Source of the DNA: Microbacterium aurugineum
GTDB taxonomy: Bacteria; Actinomycetota; Actinomycetes; Actinomycetales; Microbacteriaceae
Reading direction: 5' to 3'
DNA: 64,000 nucleotides
Assembly (NCBI RefSeq): GCF_023101205.1
Contig: NZ_CP078078.1
Span: forward strand, 1,054,001 to 1,118,000
The notes beneath the pieces were generated by a model. It ran no database searches. It was not told the origin of the DNA and saw only the letters and a list, made by a program, of their open reading frames with translations. Numbering within the stretch: the first letter of the stretch is position 1; each line of letters starts with the position of its first letter. The position numbers were made by a program, and so were the translations under genes. Below, in pieces: positions 43,920 to 52,399 of the stretch.

Positions 43920-45359
43920 ATGTCTTCCACCACTTTCGAGCGCACTCAGCGCGTCGCCGTCCTCGGCGGCGGTCCCGGCGGTTACGAGGCGGCCCTCGCG
44001 GCCGCTCAGCTCGGGGCCGAGGTCACCCTGGTCGAGCGGGTGGGGGTCGGCGGATCGGCCGTCCTCACCGACGTGGTCCCCTCCAAGAGCCTGATCGCGA
44101 CCGCGGATGCCGCCGTCGCCATCTCCGAGGCGAGCGACCTCGGAGTCAACTTCTACGCCAAGGGCGAGAACGGCAAGCCCCTCAAGCCCGAGATCGCGAT
44201 CAATCTCGCGGCCGTCAACAAGCGCCTCCTGGCCCTCGCCGGTCAGCAGTCGGAGGACATGCGTGCCACGCTCCTCGAGGCCGGGGTGCGCATCCTCTCC
44301 GGGCACGGACGACTCGAGGGGCCGACCGCGATCGTCGTGTCGACCGGTCAGGGCGGCACCGACTTCGACCGGGTCGAGGCCGACACGATCGTCGTGGCCG
44401 TGGGGGCATCGCCGCGTGAGCTCGACTCCGCCAAGCCCGACGGCAAGCGCATCCTCACATGGACCCAGCTCTACGACATGAAGGCGCTGCCCGAGCACCT
44501 CATCGTGGTGGGGTCGGGGGTGACCGGAGCGGAGTTCGCCTCGGCCTACATGAACCTCGGTGCGAAGGTCACGCTCGTCTCCAGCCGCGAGCAGGTGCTC
44601 CCGGGGGAGGACCAGGACGCCGCGCGCGTTCTGGAGAAGGTGTTCAAGCGCGGCGGGATGCAGGTGCTCTCGAAGTCCCGCGCCGACCGGGTCGAGGTCA
44701 CCGACGACGGGGTGACCGTGACGCTGTCCGACGGCCGCACGGTCGACGGGAGCCACTGTTTGATGGCCGTCGGCTCCATCCCCAACACCGCGGGCATCGG
44801 TCTGGAGGAGGCGGGCGTCGAGCTCGATGATTCAGGTCATGTGCGCGTGAACCGCGTCGCTCGCACCTCGGTGCCCAACATCTACGCGGTCGGCGACTGC
44901 ACGAACTTCTTCCCGCTGGCCTCCGTCGCCTCCATGCAGGGACGCACGGCGGTGTTCCACGCACTCGGCGACATCGTGATCCCGCTCGAACTGATCAAGA
45001 TCACCTCGAACATCTTCACGGCACCCGAGATCGCGACCGTGGGTTTCTCGCAGAAGGACGCCGAGGACGGGGTGACCGACGGTCTCGTCTACAAGCTTCC
45101 CCTCGCCGCCAACCCCCGCGCCAAGATGATGGGCATCAAGGACGGCTTCGTCAAGATCATCGCCCGCAAGGGGTCCGGCACGGTGATCGGTGGCGTGATC
45201 GTGGCCCCGAAGGCGTCGGAACTGATCTACCCGATCGCCGTGGCCGTCGAACGTCGTCTCACGGTGGACCAGGTCTCGCGTGTGTTCGCCGCGTACCCCT
45301 CGCTGTCGAGCAGTATCACCGACGCGAGCAGGGCGATGCACCTCGTCAACATCTCCTGA
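43920..45359 (+). CDS. lpdA: LpdA-like NAD(P)H:quinone reductase
   Basis: 479 residues of pyridine nucleotide-disulfide oxidoreductase fold: VAVLGGGPGGYEAALAAAQLG (FAD), VVGSGVTGAEFASAYMNLG (NAD(P)), VPNIYAVGDC and a C-terminal dimer domain. The redox-active CxxxxC of lipoamide dehydrogenases is replaced by SAVLTDV (in GVGGSAVLTDVVPSKSLI), as in mycobacterial LpdA (Rv3303c), which reduces quinones. So it should not be a dihydrolipoamide dehydrogenase. Start is ambiguous: ATG 43920 is spaced well from GGGGAAG (43903-43909), while ATG 43911 is too close to it. Confidence 0.9.
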   Translation: MSSTTFERTQRVAVLGGGPGGYEAALAAAQLGAEVTLVERVGVGGSAVLTDVVPSKSLIATADAAVAISEASDLGVNFYAKGENGKPLKPEIAINLAAVNKRLLALAGQQSEDMRATLLEAGVRILSGHGRLEGPTAIVVSTGQGGTDFDRVEADTIVVAVGASPRELDSAKPDGKRILTWTQLYDMKALPEHLIVVGSGVTGAEFASAYMNLGAKVTLVSSREQVLPGEDQDAARVLEKVFKRGGMQVLSKSRADRVEVTDDGVTVTLSDGRTVDGSHCLMAVGSIPNTAGIGLEEAGVELDDSGHVRVNRVARTSVPNIYAVGDCTNFFPLASVASMQGRTAVFHALGDIVIPLELIKITSNIFTAPEIATVGFSQKDAEDGVTDGLVYKLPLAANPRAKMMGIKDGFVKIIARKGSGTVIGGVIVAPKASELIYPIAVAVERRLTVDQVSRVFAAYPSLSSSITDASRAMHLVNIS

Positions 45360-45379
45360 GCTCTGCGGGCGCGACGGAT

Positions 45380-45463
45380 CGCCGAGACCCCCGCCTGACG
45401 CCGAAACCCCGTGTGGCAGACATCTGCACCACGGGGTTTCGGCGTTCACCGGGGGTCTCGGCG
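45380..45463. repeat. Large two-step palindrome between lpdA and accA
   Basis: Outer perfect 14-bp stem 45380-45393 with 45450-45463, a 5-by-5 internal loop, inner perfect 15-bp stem 45399-45413 with 45430-45444, and a small GCAGA/TCTGC helix in the loop. The two stem sequences resemble each other (CGCCGAGACCCC and CGCCGAAACCCC). It lies between convergent genes, so bidirectional termination is likely, but its length and internal duplication also suit a dispersed repeat. Confidence 0.85.
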
Positions 45464-45492
45464 AACAACGCGACGAGACCGGACGGTGGAGG

Positions 45493-47259
45493 TCAGCTGA
45501 TGGTGAGCAGCTGATGTCCCGCGGAGACCGTCGTTCCGGCGTCCGCGTTGATGTTGCCGATGACGCCGTCCTTGTGCGCCTGGAGCGGCTGCTCCATCTT
45601 CATCGCCTCGAGCACGACGACGAGGTCGCCCTTGACGACCTGCTGACCGTCCTCGACCGCGATTTTGACGACGGTCGCCTGCATGGGGGACTTCACCGCA
45701 TCGCCGGAGGCTCCGGCATTGGCGGTGGTCGCGTGGCTGCGGCGGGACGGCGGGACGGCAGCCGGGCGACCCGCGGTGCCCGGGGCGACGGCGACGCGAT
45801 CGGGGAGGCTCACCTCGAGGCGCTTGCCGGAGACCTCGACGACGACCGTGTGGCGCGAATCGGCGGGTGCCGGGGCTTCGAGCTCACCGTCCCAGGCTGG
45901 GATGTCGTTGACGAACTCCGTCTCGATCCACCGGGTGAAGACTCCGAACTCGCCGTTCTCCGCGGTGAACGCGGGGTCGCGGACGACCTTGCGGTGGAAC
46001 GGGATGACCGTGGGGAGTCCGGCGACCTCAAACTCGTCGAGTGCGCGGCGCGAACGCTCGAGCGCCTCGGCGCGGTCCTTGCCCGTGACGATGATCTTCG
46101 CGAGGAGCGAATCGAAAGCCCCCGAGACCGCGTCCCCGGCGGTGACGCCCGAGTCGAGGCGGATGCCGGGGCCGCCGAACGTCTTGAACACGTGGATCGG
46201 TCCGGGCTGGGGGAGGAATCCGCGACCGGGGTCCTCGCCGTTGATCCGGAACTCGAACGAGTGTCCCTGGGGCTCGGGGTCGTCGTAGTCGATGGTGCCG
46301 CCGGCCGCGATGCGGAACTGCTCGCGGACCAGGTCGATGCCGGTGACCTCTTCGGAGACCGGGTGCTCGACCTGCAGTCGGGTGTTCACCTCGAGGAACG
46401 ACACCGTGCCGTCGGCGCCGATGAGGAACTCACAGGTGCCCGCACCGACGTAGCCGACCTCCTTCAGGATGGCCTTCGAGGCGGAGTACAGCTGCGCGTT
46501 CTGCTCGTCCGTCAGGAACGGGGCCGGAGCCTCTTCGACGAGCTTCTGGTGACGGCGCTGCAACGAGCAGTCGCGCGTCGAGATCACGACGACGTTGCCC
46601 GCGGCATCGGCCAGGCACTGGGTCTCGACGTGGCGCGGCTTGTCGAGGTACTTCTCGACGAAGCACTCGCCGCGGCCGAACGCGGCGACGGCTTCGCGGG
46701 TGGCCGACTCGAAGAGCTCGGCGACCTCGTCGAGCTCGCGGGCGACCTTGAGGCCGCGGCCGCCGCCGCCGTAGGCGGCCTTGATGGCGATGGGGAGGCC
46801 GAATTCCTTCGCGAAGGCGATGACCTCGTCGGCACCGTCGACGGGACCGGGTGTGCCGGGCGCGAGGGGCGCGCCGACCTTCTCGGCCACGTGGCGCGCG
46901 GTCACCTTGTCGCCGAGAGCCTCGATGGCCTCGGGAGACGGGCCGATCCAGGTCATCCCCGCATCGATGATCGCGCGCGCGAACTCGGCGTTCTCGGCCA
47001 GGAAGCCGTAGCCGGGGTGCACGGCGTCGGCACCGGCACGGCGGGCGATCGACAGGATCTTCTCGATCTGGAGGTACGTCTCCGCGCTGGTCGAGCCGCC
47101 GAGCGCGTAGGCCTCGTCGGCCAGACGCGTGTGCAGGGCGTCCCGATCCTGGTCGGCGTAGACGGCGACCGAGGCGATCCCGGAGTCACGAGCGGCGCGG
47201 ATGATGCGTACGGCGATCTCGCCGCGGTTGGCGATGAGCACCTTGGCGATAGCAGGCAT
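45493..47259 (-). CDS. accA: Acyl-CoA carboxylase alpha subunit (biotin carboxylase + BCCP)
   Basis: 588 residues. Biotin carboxylase domain (about 1-450) with [20 protein letters not shown], the ATP-grasp Gly loop [12 protein letters not shown], and [16 protein letters not shown]; a linker region; C-terminal biotinyl domain with [11 protein letters not shown], biotin on K554. It carboxylates biotin for the carboxyltransferase encoded about 8 kb away (PccB-like). Named accA in the actinobacterial sense (AccA3-like), not the E. coli carboxyltransferase. Start ATG 47259 is leaderless with TAGGCT (47272-47267) 7 nt upstream. Confidence 0.94.
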   Translation of the reverse strand: MPAIAKVLIANRGEIAVRIIRAARDSGIASVAVYADQDRDALHTRLADEAYALGGSTSAETYLQIEKILSIARRAGADAVHPGYGFLAENAEFARAIIDAGMTWIGPSPEAIEALGDKVTARHVAEKVGAPLAPGTPGPVDGADEVIAFAKEFGLPIAIKAAYGGGGRGLKVARELDEVAELFESATREAVAAFGRGECFVEKYLDKPRHVETQCLADAAGNVVVISTRDCSLQRRHQKLVEEAPAPFLTDEQNAQLYSASKAILKEVGYVGAGTCEFLIGADGTVSFLEVNTRLQVEHPVSEEVTGIDLVREQFRIAAGGTIDYDDPEPQGHSFEFRINGEDPGRGFLPQPGPIHVFKTFGGPGIRLDSGVTAGDAVSGAFDSLLAKIIVTGKDRAEALERSRRALDEFEVAGLPTVIPFHRKVVRDPAFTAENGEFGVFTRWIETEFVNDIPAWDGELEAPAPADSRHTVVVEVSGKRLEVSLPDRVAVAPGTAGRPAAVPPSRRSHATTANAGASGDAVKSPMQATVVKIAVEDGQQVVKGDLVVVLEAMKMEQPLQAHKDGVIGNINADAGTTVSAGHQLLTIS

Positions 47260-47298
47260 GCTTGCCAGCCTAGCGAGAAGGACCCCGATCCCTTTGAC

Positions 47299-47338
47299 GA
47301 CTCCCCACAAGAAAGTGGCAGAAACGTGGAGGGGAGTC
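47299..47338 (-). terminator. Weak hairpin at the maf stop
   Basis: GACTCCCC (47299-47306) pairs with GGGGAGTC (47331-47338), which includes the end of the maf stop. Possible maf terminator upstream of the accA promoter; the loop is long (24 nt). Confidence 0.4.
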
Positions 47339-47976
47339 TACGACCACAGGTCCGTCCACGCCACGTCGAGCTCGTTGGCCAGGCGCCGCACGGTCGACAG
47401 GGACATTCCCACGACGGTGGAGGGGTCGCCGTCCACGCGGGTGATGAAGGCCCCGCCCAGGCTGTCTACCGTGAACGCCCCTGCCACAAGCAGGGGTTCG
47501 CCTGACGCCACATACGCGGCGATCTCGGCATCGCTGACGTCGTCGGCGAAGGTCACCGCGGCCTCGGCGACCGCGGTCGCCTCGACGGGCGTCCGGCCGG
47601 GCGCGACACGGAAGACGGAGTGCCCGGAATGCAGGATGCCCGTGGCGCCGCGCATCTCCTGCCAGCGTCGCGTGGCCTCCTCGGGGGTGTAGGGCTTGCC
47701 GTAGACACGCCCGCCGAGTGCGAACATCGAATCCCCGCCGATCACGAGGCCGTCGAAGACCCCCTCCTCGGCGAGACCCTGCGCGACCGCGGCAGCCTTC
47801 GCCCGGGCGAGCAGCAGCACGAGCTCCGCAGGGGCCAGCGGGGTGCCGCGCTCTTCCTCCGCGGCGGCGGCGACGGCGTCCTCGTCGACGTCCGGGGAGA
47901 CGGTGAGCGGTTCGATGCCCGCCTGCCGCAGCAGCATGAGTCGGGCCGGTGAGGTCGAGGCGAGGCAGACGCGCAT
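47338..47976 (-). CDS. maf: Maf-family nucleotide pyrophosphatase
   Basis: 212 residues. CLASTSPARLMLLRQAG at the N-terminus, the central GGDSMFALGGRVYGKP, and a conserved Glu/Lys set identify the Maf/HAM1-like fold, which hydrolyses non-canonical or canonical nucleoside triphosphates and limits division in some species. Start ATG 47976 is preferred: TACGGT (47989-47984) stands 7 nt upstream and the family begins MRV; GTG 47985 with GAGGA upstream is an alternative three codons longer. Confidence 0.88.
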   Translation of the reverse strand: MRVCLASTSPARLMLLRQAGIEPLTVSPDVDEDAVAAAAEEERGTPLAPAELVLLLARAKAAAVAQGLAEEGVFDGLVIGGDSMFALGGRVYGKPYTPEEATRRWQEMRGATGILHSGHSVFRVAPGRTPVEATAVAEAAVTFADDVSDAEIAAYVASGEPLLVAGAFTVDSLGGAFITRVDGDPSTVVGMSLSTVRRLANELDVAWTDLWS

Positions 47977-47983
47977 GTCCACC

Positions 47984-47993
47984 ACCGTATCCT
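47984..47993. promoter_or_regulatory. Overlapping divergent -10 boxes of maf and the RNA methyltransferase gene
   Basis: Plus strand TATCCT at 47988-47993 and minus strand TACGGT at 47989-47984 share the central TA step. Each is 6-7 nt from its start codon (48000 and 47976). Only 23 bp separate the two start codons. Confidence 0.6.
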
Positions 47994-47999
47994 CGAAGG

Positions 48000-49247
48000 A
48001 TGACTTCCTCCGCAGCCGACGTGCTCGAGCTCGACATCACCGGCATCGCACACGGGGGCACCTTCATCGCCCGCCACGAGGGGCGCGTGGTCTTCGTCTC
48101 GGACGCGGTCCCCGGGGAGCGCGTCCGTGCGCGACTGATCGCCCCGCAGGACGGGGCCGATGCCTCGACCCGCAGCTTCTGGCGAGCGGAGACGATCGAG
48201 GTGCTGGAGGCGTCGGAGCATCGGCGGCCGCACATCTGGGCCGAGGCCGACGTCTCGAGGGATCCCGCGGACCGCCCCGGCGGAGCCGACCTCGGGCACA
48301 TCGCGCTCGACCATCAGCGCGTGCTCAAGCGCCAGGTGCTGACCGAGGCGCTGGACCGTTTCGCCGGGGAGGGACTCGTCGCCCCGGAGATCGAGGCCGT
48401 CGACTCCGGAGACGGCACCGGATGGCGCACGCGCGTGACGCTGCACGTCGACGACGCGGGCGAGGTGGGGCCGTTCGCCGCACGCAGCCACCGGGTCGTC
48501 CCCGTGTCCTCCCACCCGCTCGCTCGCCCGGCCATCGCGGAGGCCGCGCTCGCGCTCCGCGGTGAGGCTCCCGGTCGGATCGAGCTCGTCGAGCCCGCCG
48601 ACGGTCGCGTGCGCATCATCCGCCGCGAGGAGACGGCGCGTCCGGCCAAGGTCGCGCGAGGCTTCCGGCGCCGTCCGACTCCCGAGACGATCCAAGAACT
48701 CGTCGGAGACCGGCCCTTCCAGCTGGACGCGACGGGATTCTGGCAGGTCCATCCGCGGGCGGCCTCCGTGCTCGACGCCGCGGTGTACGGCATCCTCGAC
48801 GGACACGTCGACGAGGCGAAGACGCACTACGACCTGTACGGCGGCGTCGGTCTCTTCGCCGCGACACTCGCCGATCTCGGCGGCACCGACATCGTCACGG
48901 TGGAGTCGAGCGCACGGGCCACTGCGCACGCGGCCGCCAACCTCGCGCCGCTCGAGGTCACCGCGGTCACCGCGCGGGTCGACCGCTTCCTGTCCACGCG
49001 CCGGAGCAGCGGTCGCACGGGGGCCGTGATCCTCGACCCGCCTCGCGCAGGAGCAGGCCGTCAGGTCGTCGAGGCCGTGCACGCGCTCGCGCCGGAGGCC
49101 GTCGCCTACGTCGCCTGCGATCCGGTCGCCCTCTCCCGTGATCTCGGGACCTTCCGGGCGCTGGGGTGGAACGTCGATCGTCTTCGAGGTTTCGATCTGT
49201 TCCCGCACTCGCACCACTTCGAGGTCGTCGCGCTGCTGACGCGCTGA
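48000..49247 (+). CDS. TRAM-domain class I SAM-dependent RNA methyltransferase (TrmA/RlmD-like)
   Basis: 415 residues. N-terminal TRAM domain (about 7-60; LELDITGIAHGGTFIARHEG), then the methyltransferase core with DLYGGVGLFAATLADLGG (SAM), ILDPPRAGAGRQVV and YVACDPVALSRDLG with the catalytic Cys that attacks uracil C6. The Cys set for the 4Fe-4S cluster of RlmC/RlmD is missing (GGADLGHIAL where CGGC is expected). Target is probably a uridine in rRNA or tRNA. Leaderless start: TATCCT 47988-47993 then 6 nt. Confidence 0.88.
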   Translation: MTSSAADVLELDITGIAHGGTFIARHEGRVVFVSDAVPGERVRARLIAPQDGADASTRSFWRAETIEVLEASEHRRPHIWAEADVSRDPADRPGGADLGHIALDHQRVLKRQVLTEALDRFAGEGLVAPEIEAVDSGDGTGWRTRVTLHVDDAGEVGPFAARSHRVVPVSSHPLARPAIAEAALALRGEAPGRIELVEPADGRVRIIRREETARPAKVARGFRRRPTPETIQELVGDRPFQLDATGFWQVHPRAASVLDAAVYGILDGHVDEAKTHYDLYGGVGLFAATLADLGGTDIVTVESSARATAHAAANLAPLEVTAVTARVDRFLSTRRSSGRTGAVILDPPRAGAGRQVVEAVHALAPEAVAYVACDPVALSRDLGTFRALGWNVDRLRGFDLFPHSHHFEVVALLTR

Positions 49248-49288
49248 GCCGTCGGCGACCGTCTGCGCGGACTCACTAGGCTGGGTGG

Positions 49289-49948
49289 ATGAGCAGGGTC
49301 GCACTCATCGACGATCACGAGTCCGTTCGCCTCGGCCTCGAGGCCGCGTGCGCGCGCGACTCGCAGACGGTGGTCTTCTCCGGGAGCACGGTCGTGTCGT
49401 ACCTGGAATGGCGGGCCTCGGCGTCTGCCGCTCCTGCCGACGTCGTGGTCCTCGACCTCACCCTGGGCGATGGCAGCACCGTGACCGAGAACGTGTCATC
49501 GCTGGTGAACGACGGCGCGAGCGTGGTCATCCACAGCGTCGCCGACCGTCCCGCTGCCGTGCGTGAGGCTCTGTCCGCCGGTGCCGCAGGGGTCGTCAGC
49601 AAGTCGTCCGCTCTCGATGACGTGATGGATGCGATCCGGACCGTCGCTCAGGGCGAAGCGCTCAACAACGTCGAATGGGCCAGTGCCGTCGACGGTGACC
49701 GGGCCTTCGCCGACGCGCAGCTCTCCAGCCGGGAGCGGGAGGTGCTCCGGCTGTATGCCGCGGGCCTTCCGCTGAAGGCGGTCGCCGAGCGTCTCGGCGT
49801 CGCCTACTCGACCGCCAAGGAGAACATCACACGCGTACGCGTCAAGTACGTCGAGGTCGGTCGGCCCGCACCAACGAAGGTCGATCTCCTCCGTCGAGCG
49901 ATGGAGGACGGCATCGTCGCGGCAGACGGGGCGTCGAGTGCCCGCTGA
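49289..49948 (+). CDS. NarL/LuxR-family response regulator
   Basis: 219 residues. Receiver domain about 1-125: IDDHESVRLGL with the acidic pair, phospho-Asp in VVVLDLTLGDG, and VVSKSS with the conserved Lys. C-terminal LuxR helix-turn-helix: LSSREREVLRLYAAGLPLKA, VAERLGVAYSTAKENITRVR. Start ATG 49289 has TAGGCT at 49277-49282, 6 nt upstream (leaderless). The kinase gene overlaps its end by 11 bases. First of a three-gene cassette. Confidence 0.92.
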   Translation: MSRVALIDDHESVRLGLEAACARDSQTVVFSGSTVVSYLEWRASASAAPADVVVLDLTLGDGSTVTENVSSLVNDGASVVIHSVADRPAAVREALSAGAAGVVSKSSALDDVMDAIRTVAQGEALNNVEWASAVDGDRAFADAQLSSREREVLRLYAAGLPLKAVAERLGVAYSTAKENITRVRVKYVEVGRPAPTKVDLLRRAMEDGIVAADGASSAR

Positions 49949-51173
49949 TCCGCTCAGCATCCGCGATGCCTGGAGCAAGATCCCGTCTCCGGGCAGCACG
50001 GAGACCGAGTTCGAGCGATTCACGGGCAAACGCATGGAGCGGATCCTCGCGATCGTCGTCGCGATCGGATCCTCCGCCTTGGGCGCCCAGGCGCTGTTCG
50101 CCGCGGTGAACACCCTGTCCCAGGCCGATGTGGTGCACATCGTGATGGTCGTCGTGGTGTTCGTCCCGCTCGCGGCGATGCTGGTCGCCTGCCTGGTCGG
50201 CCGCGGCGTGCGCACCTTCTCGGGCCTCTTCGCCGTGGTCTACCTGCTGGCGCTCGCCGCGTGGCCGACGGTCGTGGACCCCGCCGACAAGAGTGCCGGC
50301 GATCAGCCCTGGATCTTCTTCCTCGTGAACGTGGGGGTGGTCGCGGCGATGCTCGCGTTCCCCCTGCGGCTCCAGTTCGCGTGGGCGGCCGTGATGCCGT
50401 TCGTCTACGGTTACGTGCGTCTCGTGCAGGGCGAGTTCTCTCGGGAGTTCTGGGTCACGACCGCCTTCGATGTCTCCTTCACGCTCATCCTCGGCGTGGT
50501 GATCATCTCGCTCGGCTGGATGTTCCGCTCCGTCGCGGCCGGCGTCGACGAGGCACGAGGGCAAGCCGTCGCCTCCTACTCCACCGCAGCCGCTGCCGCC
50601 GCGGCCGAGGAGGAACGCGTGGCGATGTCGGCGCTCATGCATGACAGCGTCCTCGCGGCGTTGATCGCCGCCGAGCGGGCGGAGGGGGAGCGGGCGGAGG
50701 AGCTCGCGGTCGCGATGGCACGGGAGGCTCTCACACGTCTCGCGAACACGGAAGCCGCCGTGTCCCAGGAGGGCACCGACGAGCCCGTGGGGATCGCGCA
50801 GATCGTGGTCGAACTCCGCCGTTCGCTCTCGGAGCTCGGCGCCGACGCGATCGTCGAGGAGCGCGGCGGGATCGGAATGATCCCCGGACGGGCGGCGCGA
50901 GCCCTCGTGCTGGCCGCACGGCAGGCGATCGGGAACGCCGTGTCCCACGCGAACAGCCGCGGGTTGCACATCATCGTCGAGGCGTGTGGTGACCAAGGGA
51001 TCTCCGTGACCGTGTCGGACACGGGGCCGGGTTTCGACATCACAGCGATCGGCGCCGACCGGCTCGGGATCCGCGCCTCCATCTTCGCCCGCATGGCCGG
51101 AGTCGCCGGCACCGCGGACATCCGATCCGATGAGCAGGGCACGACCGTCGTGCTGGGGTGGGAGCGCTCGTGA
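49938..51173 (+). CDS. Membrane histidine kinase, NarL-partner type
   Basis: 411 residues. Five or six membrane helices (about 35-210), then a dimerisation/phosphoacceptor segment with ALMHDSVLAALIAAERAEG, the expected His in an HD pair, and an ATPase domain with RQAIGNAVSHANSRG (N box), VSDTGPGFD (G1) and RLGIRASIFARMAGVAG. No periplasmic sensor loop of any size, so it may sense the membrane itself or act with the next gene product. Start GTG 49938 lies inside the regulator gene. Target genes unknown. Confidence 0.88.
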   Translation: MPADPLSIRDAWSKIPSPGSTETEFERFTGKRMERILAIVVAIGSSALGAQALFAAVNTLSQADVVHIVMVVVVFVPLAAMLVACLVGRGVRTFSGLFAVVYLLALAAWPTVVDPADKSAGDQPWIFFLVNVGVVAAMLAFPLRLQFAWAAVMPFVYGYVRLVQGEFSREFWVTTAFDVSFTLILGVVIISLGWMFRSVAAGVDEARGQAVASYSTAAAAAAAEEERVAMSALMHDSVLAALIAAERAEGERAEELAVAMAREALTRLANTEAAVSQEGTDEPVGIAQIVVELRRSLSELGADAIVEERGGIGMIPGRAARALVLAARQAIGNAVSHANSRGLHIIVEACGDQGISVTVSDTGPGFDITAIGADRLGIRASIFARMAGVAGTADIRSDEQGTTVVLGWERS

Positions 51174-52177
51174 ACCGGACCGTCCGCAGCGTCGCCACCT
51201 CGCTCGCCGTGGGGTTCTCGCTGTACTTCGCCGCGCGCGCGATCTGGTGGATCGAGCAGCCGACGGCGCCGTTGTTGATGATCGTCGCGATCGGCATCTA
51301 CCTCGTGGCCGTGAACATCGCGATCCTGGGCGACGCGACGTCTGTGCGGATGCCTCTGTGGTCGGCGGTGCTGGCCCTGCTCGCGAGCGCCCTCATCCCC
51401 GCCCTGGTCACGTTCTCTCTGGAGCCCGCCGACCGCACCGCCCCTTTCGCCACCTGGTACATCGGCGGGCTCGGGCTCCTCGGTGTCGTGTGCATCGTCC
51501 GCCGTCGGTTCCTGATCGGCTGGCTGACGCTCGCGGTTCTCGTCGCGGCCTCCTCGGCATACCTCGGGGTCGGCGTGGCGCTCACCCTCGGCCTGGTCGG
51601 CTCGATCATGTGGATCGTCGTCGCCCGACTCCTCGTGATGTTCTGGGATCGCGCGGTGCGCGACACCGAACGGCTCGCCGAGATCCAGCAGGCGGTCTCG
51701 GCCTGGCACGCCACCCAGAGCGTGCGCCAGCGGGAGAGGCGTCTGCGCACGCAGTTCGCCCTGGCGGTCGCCGGGCCGGTGCTCGGTCGTGTCGTCGCCT
51801 CCCGTGGCGCCCTCGACGATTCGGAGCGACTCGAAGCGCGCCTCGCCGAGGGGCGGCTGCGCGACGAGCTGCGCGGAGCGGATCTGCTCAACGATGCCGT
51901 GCGCAACGCGATCGACGCCGCCCGTCTGCGCGGCGCCGTCGTCACGGTCTTCGACGAGGGCGGATTCGACGGCATCGACGAAACGCGACGCAGCGAGATC
52001 CGGGACGAGCTCGCCTCCGTGCTCATGCAGGCGCAGAGCGCGCGGCTCATCATCCGTTCGGCTCGCGATGCCCGTGTCGCGGTGACTGTCGTCGGACGTG
52101 CGGGGACGCGTGCCTCGGGCGACGATGACGCGGTCGACCTGTGGCATGAGATCGCTCGGGAGGCGGAAGCCGTCTGA
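51170..52177 (+). CDS. Membrane protein with degenerate kinase-like C-terminus, third gene of two-component cassette
   Basis: 335 residues. Five or so membrane helices (about 10-170), a charged helical segment (about 175-245), then LLNDAVRNAIDAARLRGAVV followed by TVFDEGGFDGIDE, which looks like an N box followed by a damaged G1 region; no G2 box and no HD phosphoacceptor. The layout parallels the kinase before it, so I infer a pseudo-kinase paralog. Start GTG 51170 overlaps the kinase stop (GTGA) with GGGAG 6 nt upstream. It may modulate the kinase through heterodimers. No family name recognised. Confidence 0.7.
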   Translation: MNRTVRSVATSLAVGFSLYFAARAIWWIEQPTAPLLMIVAIGIYLVAVNIAILGDATSVRMPLWSAVLALLASALIPALVTFSLEPADRTAPFATWYIGGLGLLGVVCIVRRRFLIGWLTLAVLVAASSAYLGVGVALTLGLVGSIMWIVVARLLVMFWDRAVRDTERLAEIQQAVSAWHATQSVRQRERRLRTQFALAVAGPVLGRVVASRGALDDSERLEARLAEGRLRDELRGADLLNDAVRNAIDAARLRGAVVTVFDEGGFDGIDETRRSEIRDELASVLMQAQSARLIIRSARDARVAVTVVGRAGTRASGDDDAVDLWHEIAREAEAV

Positions 52178-52210
52178 AGACGCCGCGCTCCCGACGGGTT
52201 GAGGAGAGTG

Positions 52211-52243
52211 GGCGAGGGGCGGCGTTATCGCCAGCCCCTCGCC
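52211..52243 (+). terminator. Terminator of the two-component cassette
   Basis: Perfect outer stem GGCGAGGGGC / GCCCCTCGCC (52211-52220 with 52234-52243) and inner GGCG/CGCC (52221-52224 with 52229-52232) around TTAT, with one unpaired base. Between it and the ROK gene (52244-52399) lie TACCCT at 52295-52300 and GTATTTTG near 52370, possible promoter parts. Confidence 0.85.
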
Positions 52244-52399
52244 GTGCGGACAGTTACCCGAAAACCGTCCGCTGGTGGCCGATCAGCGTCTGTCTACCCT
52301 GGGACAGAGAGACCAGCCGAACGCGAAGCGTCTCCTCCAGTCTGGGGGTTCTTCCATTCGTTGTCTGTAGGTATTTTGGGGGACACGATTTCTCGCTCG

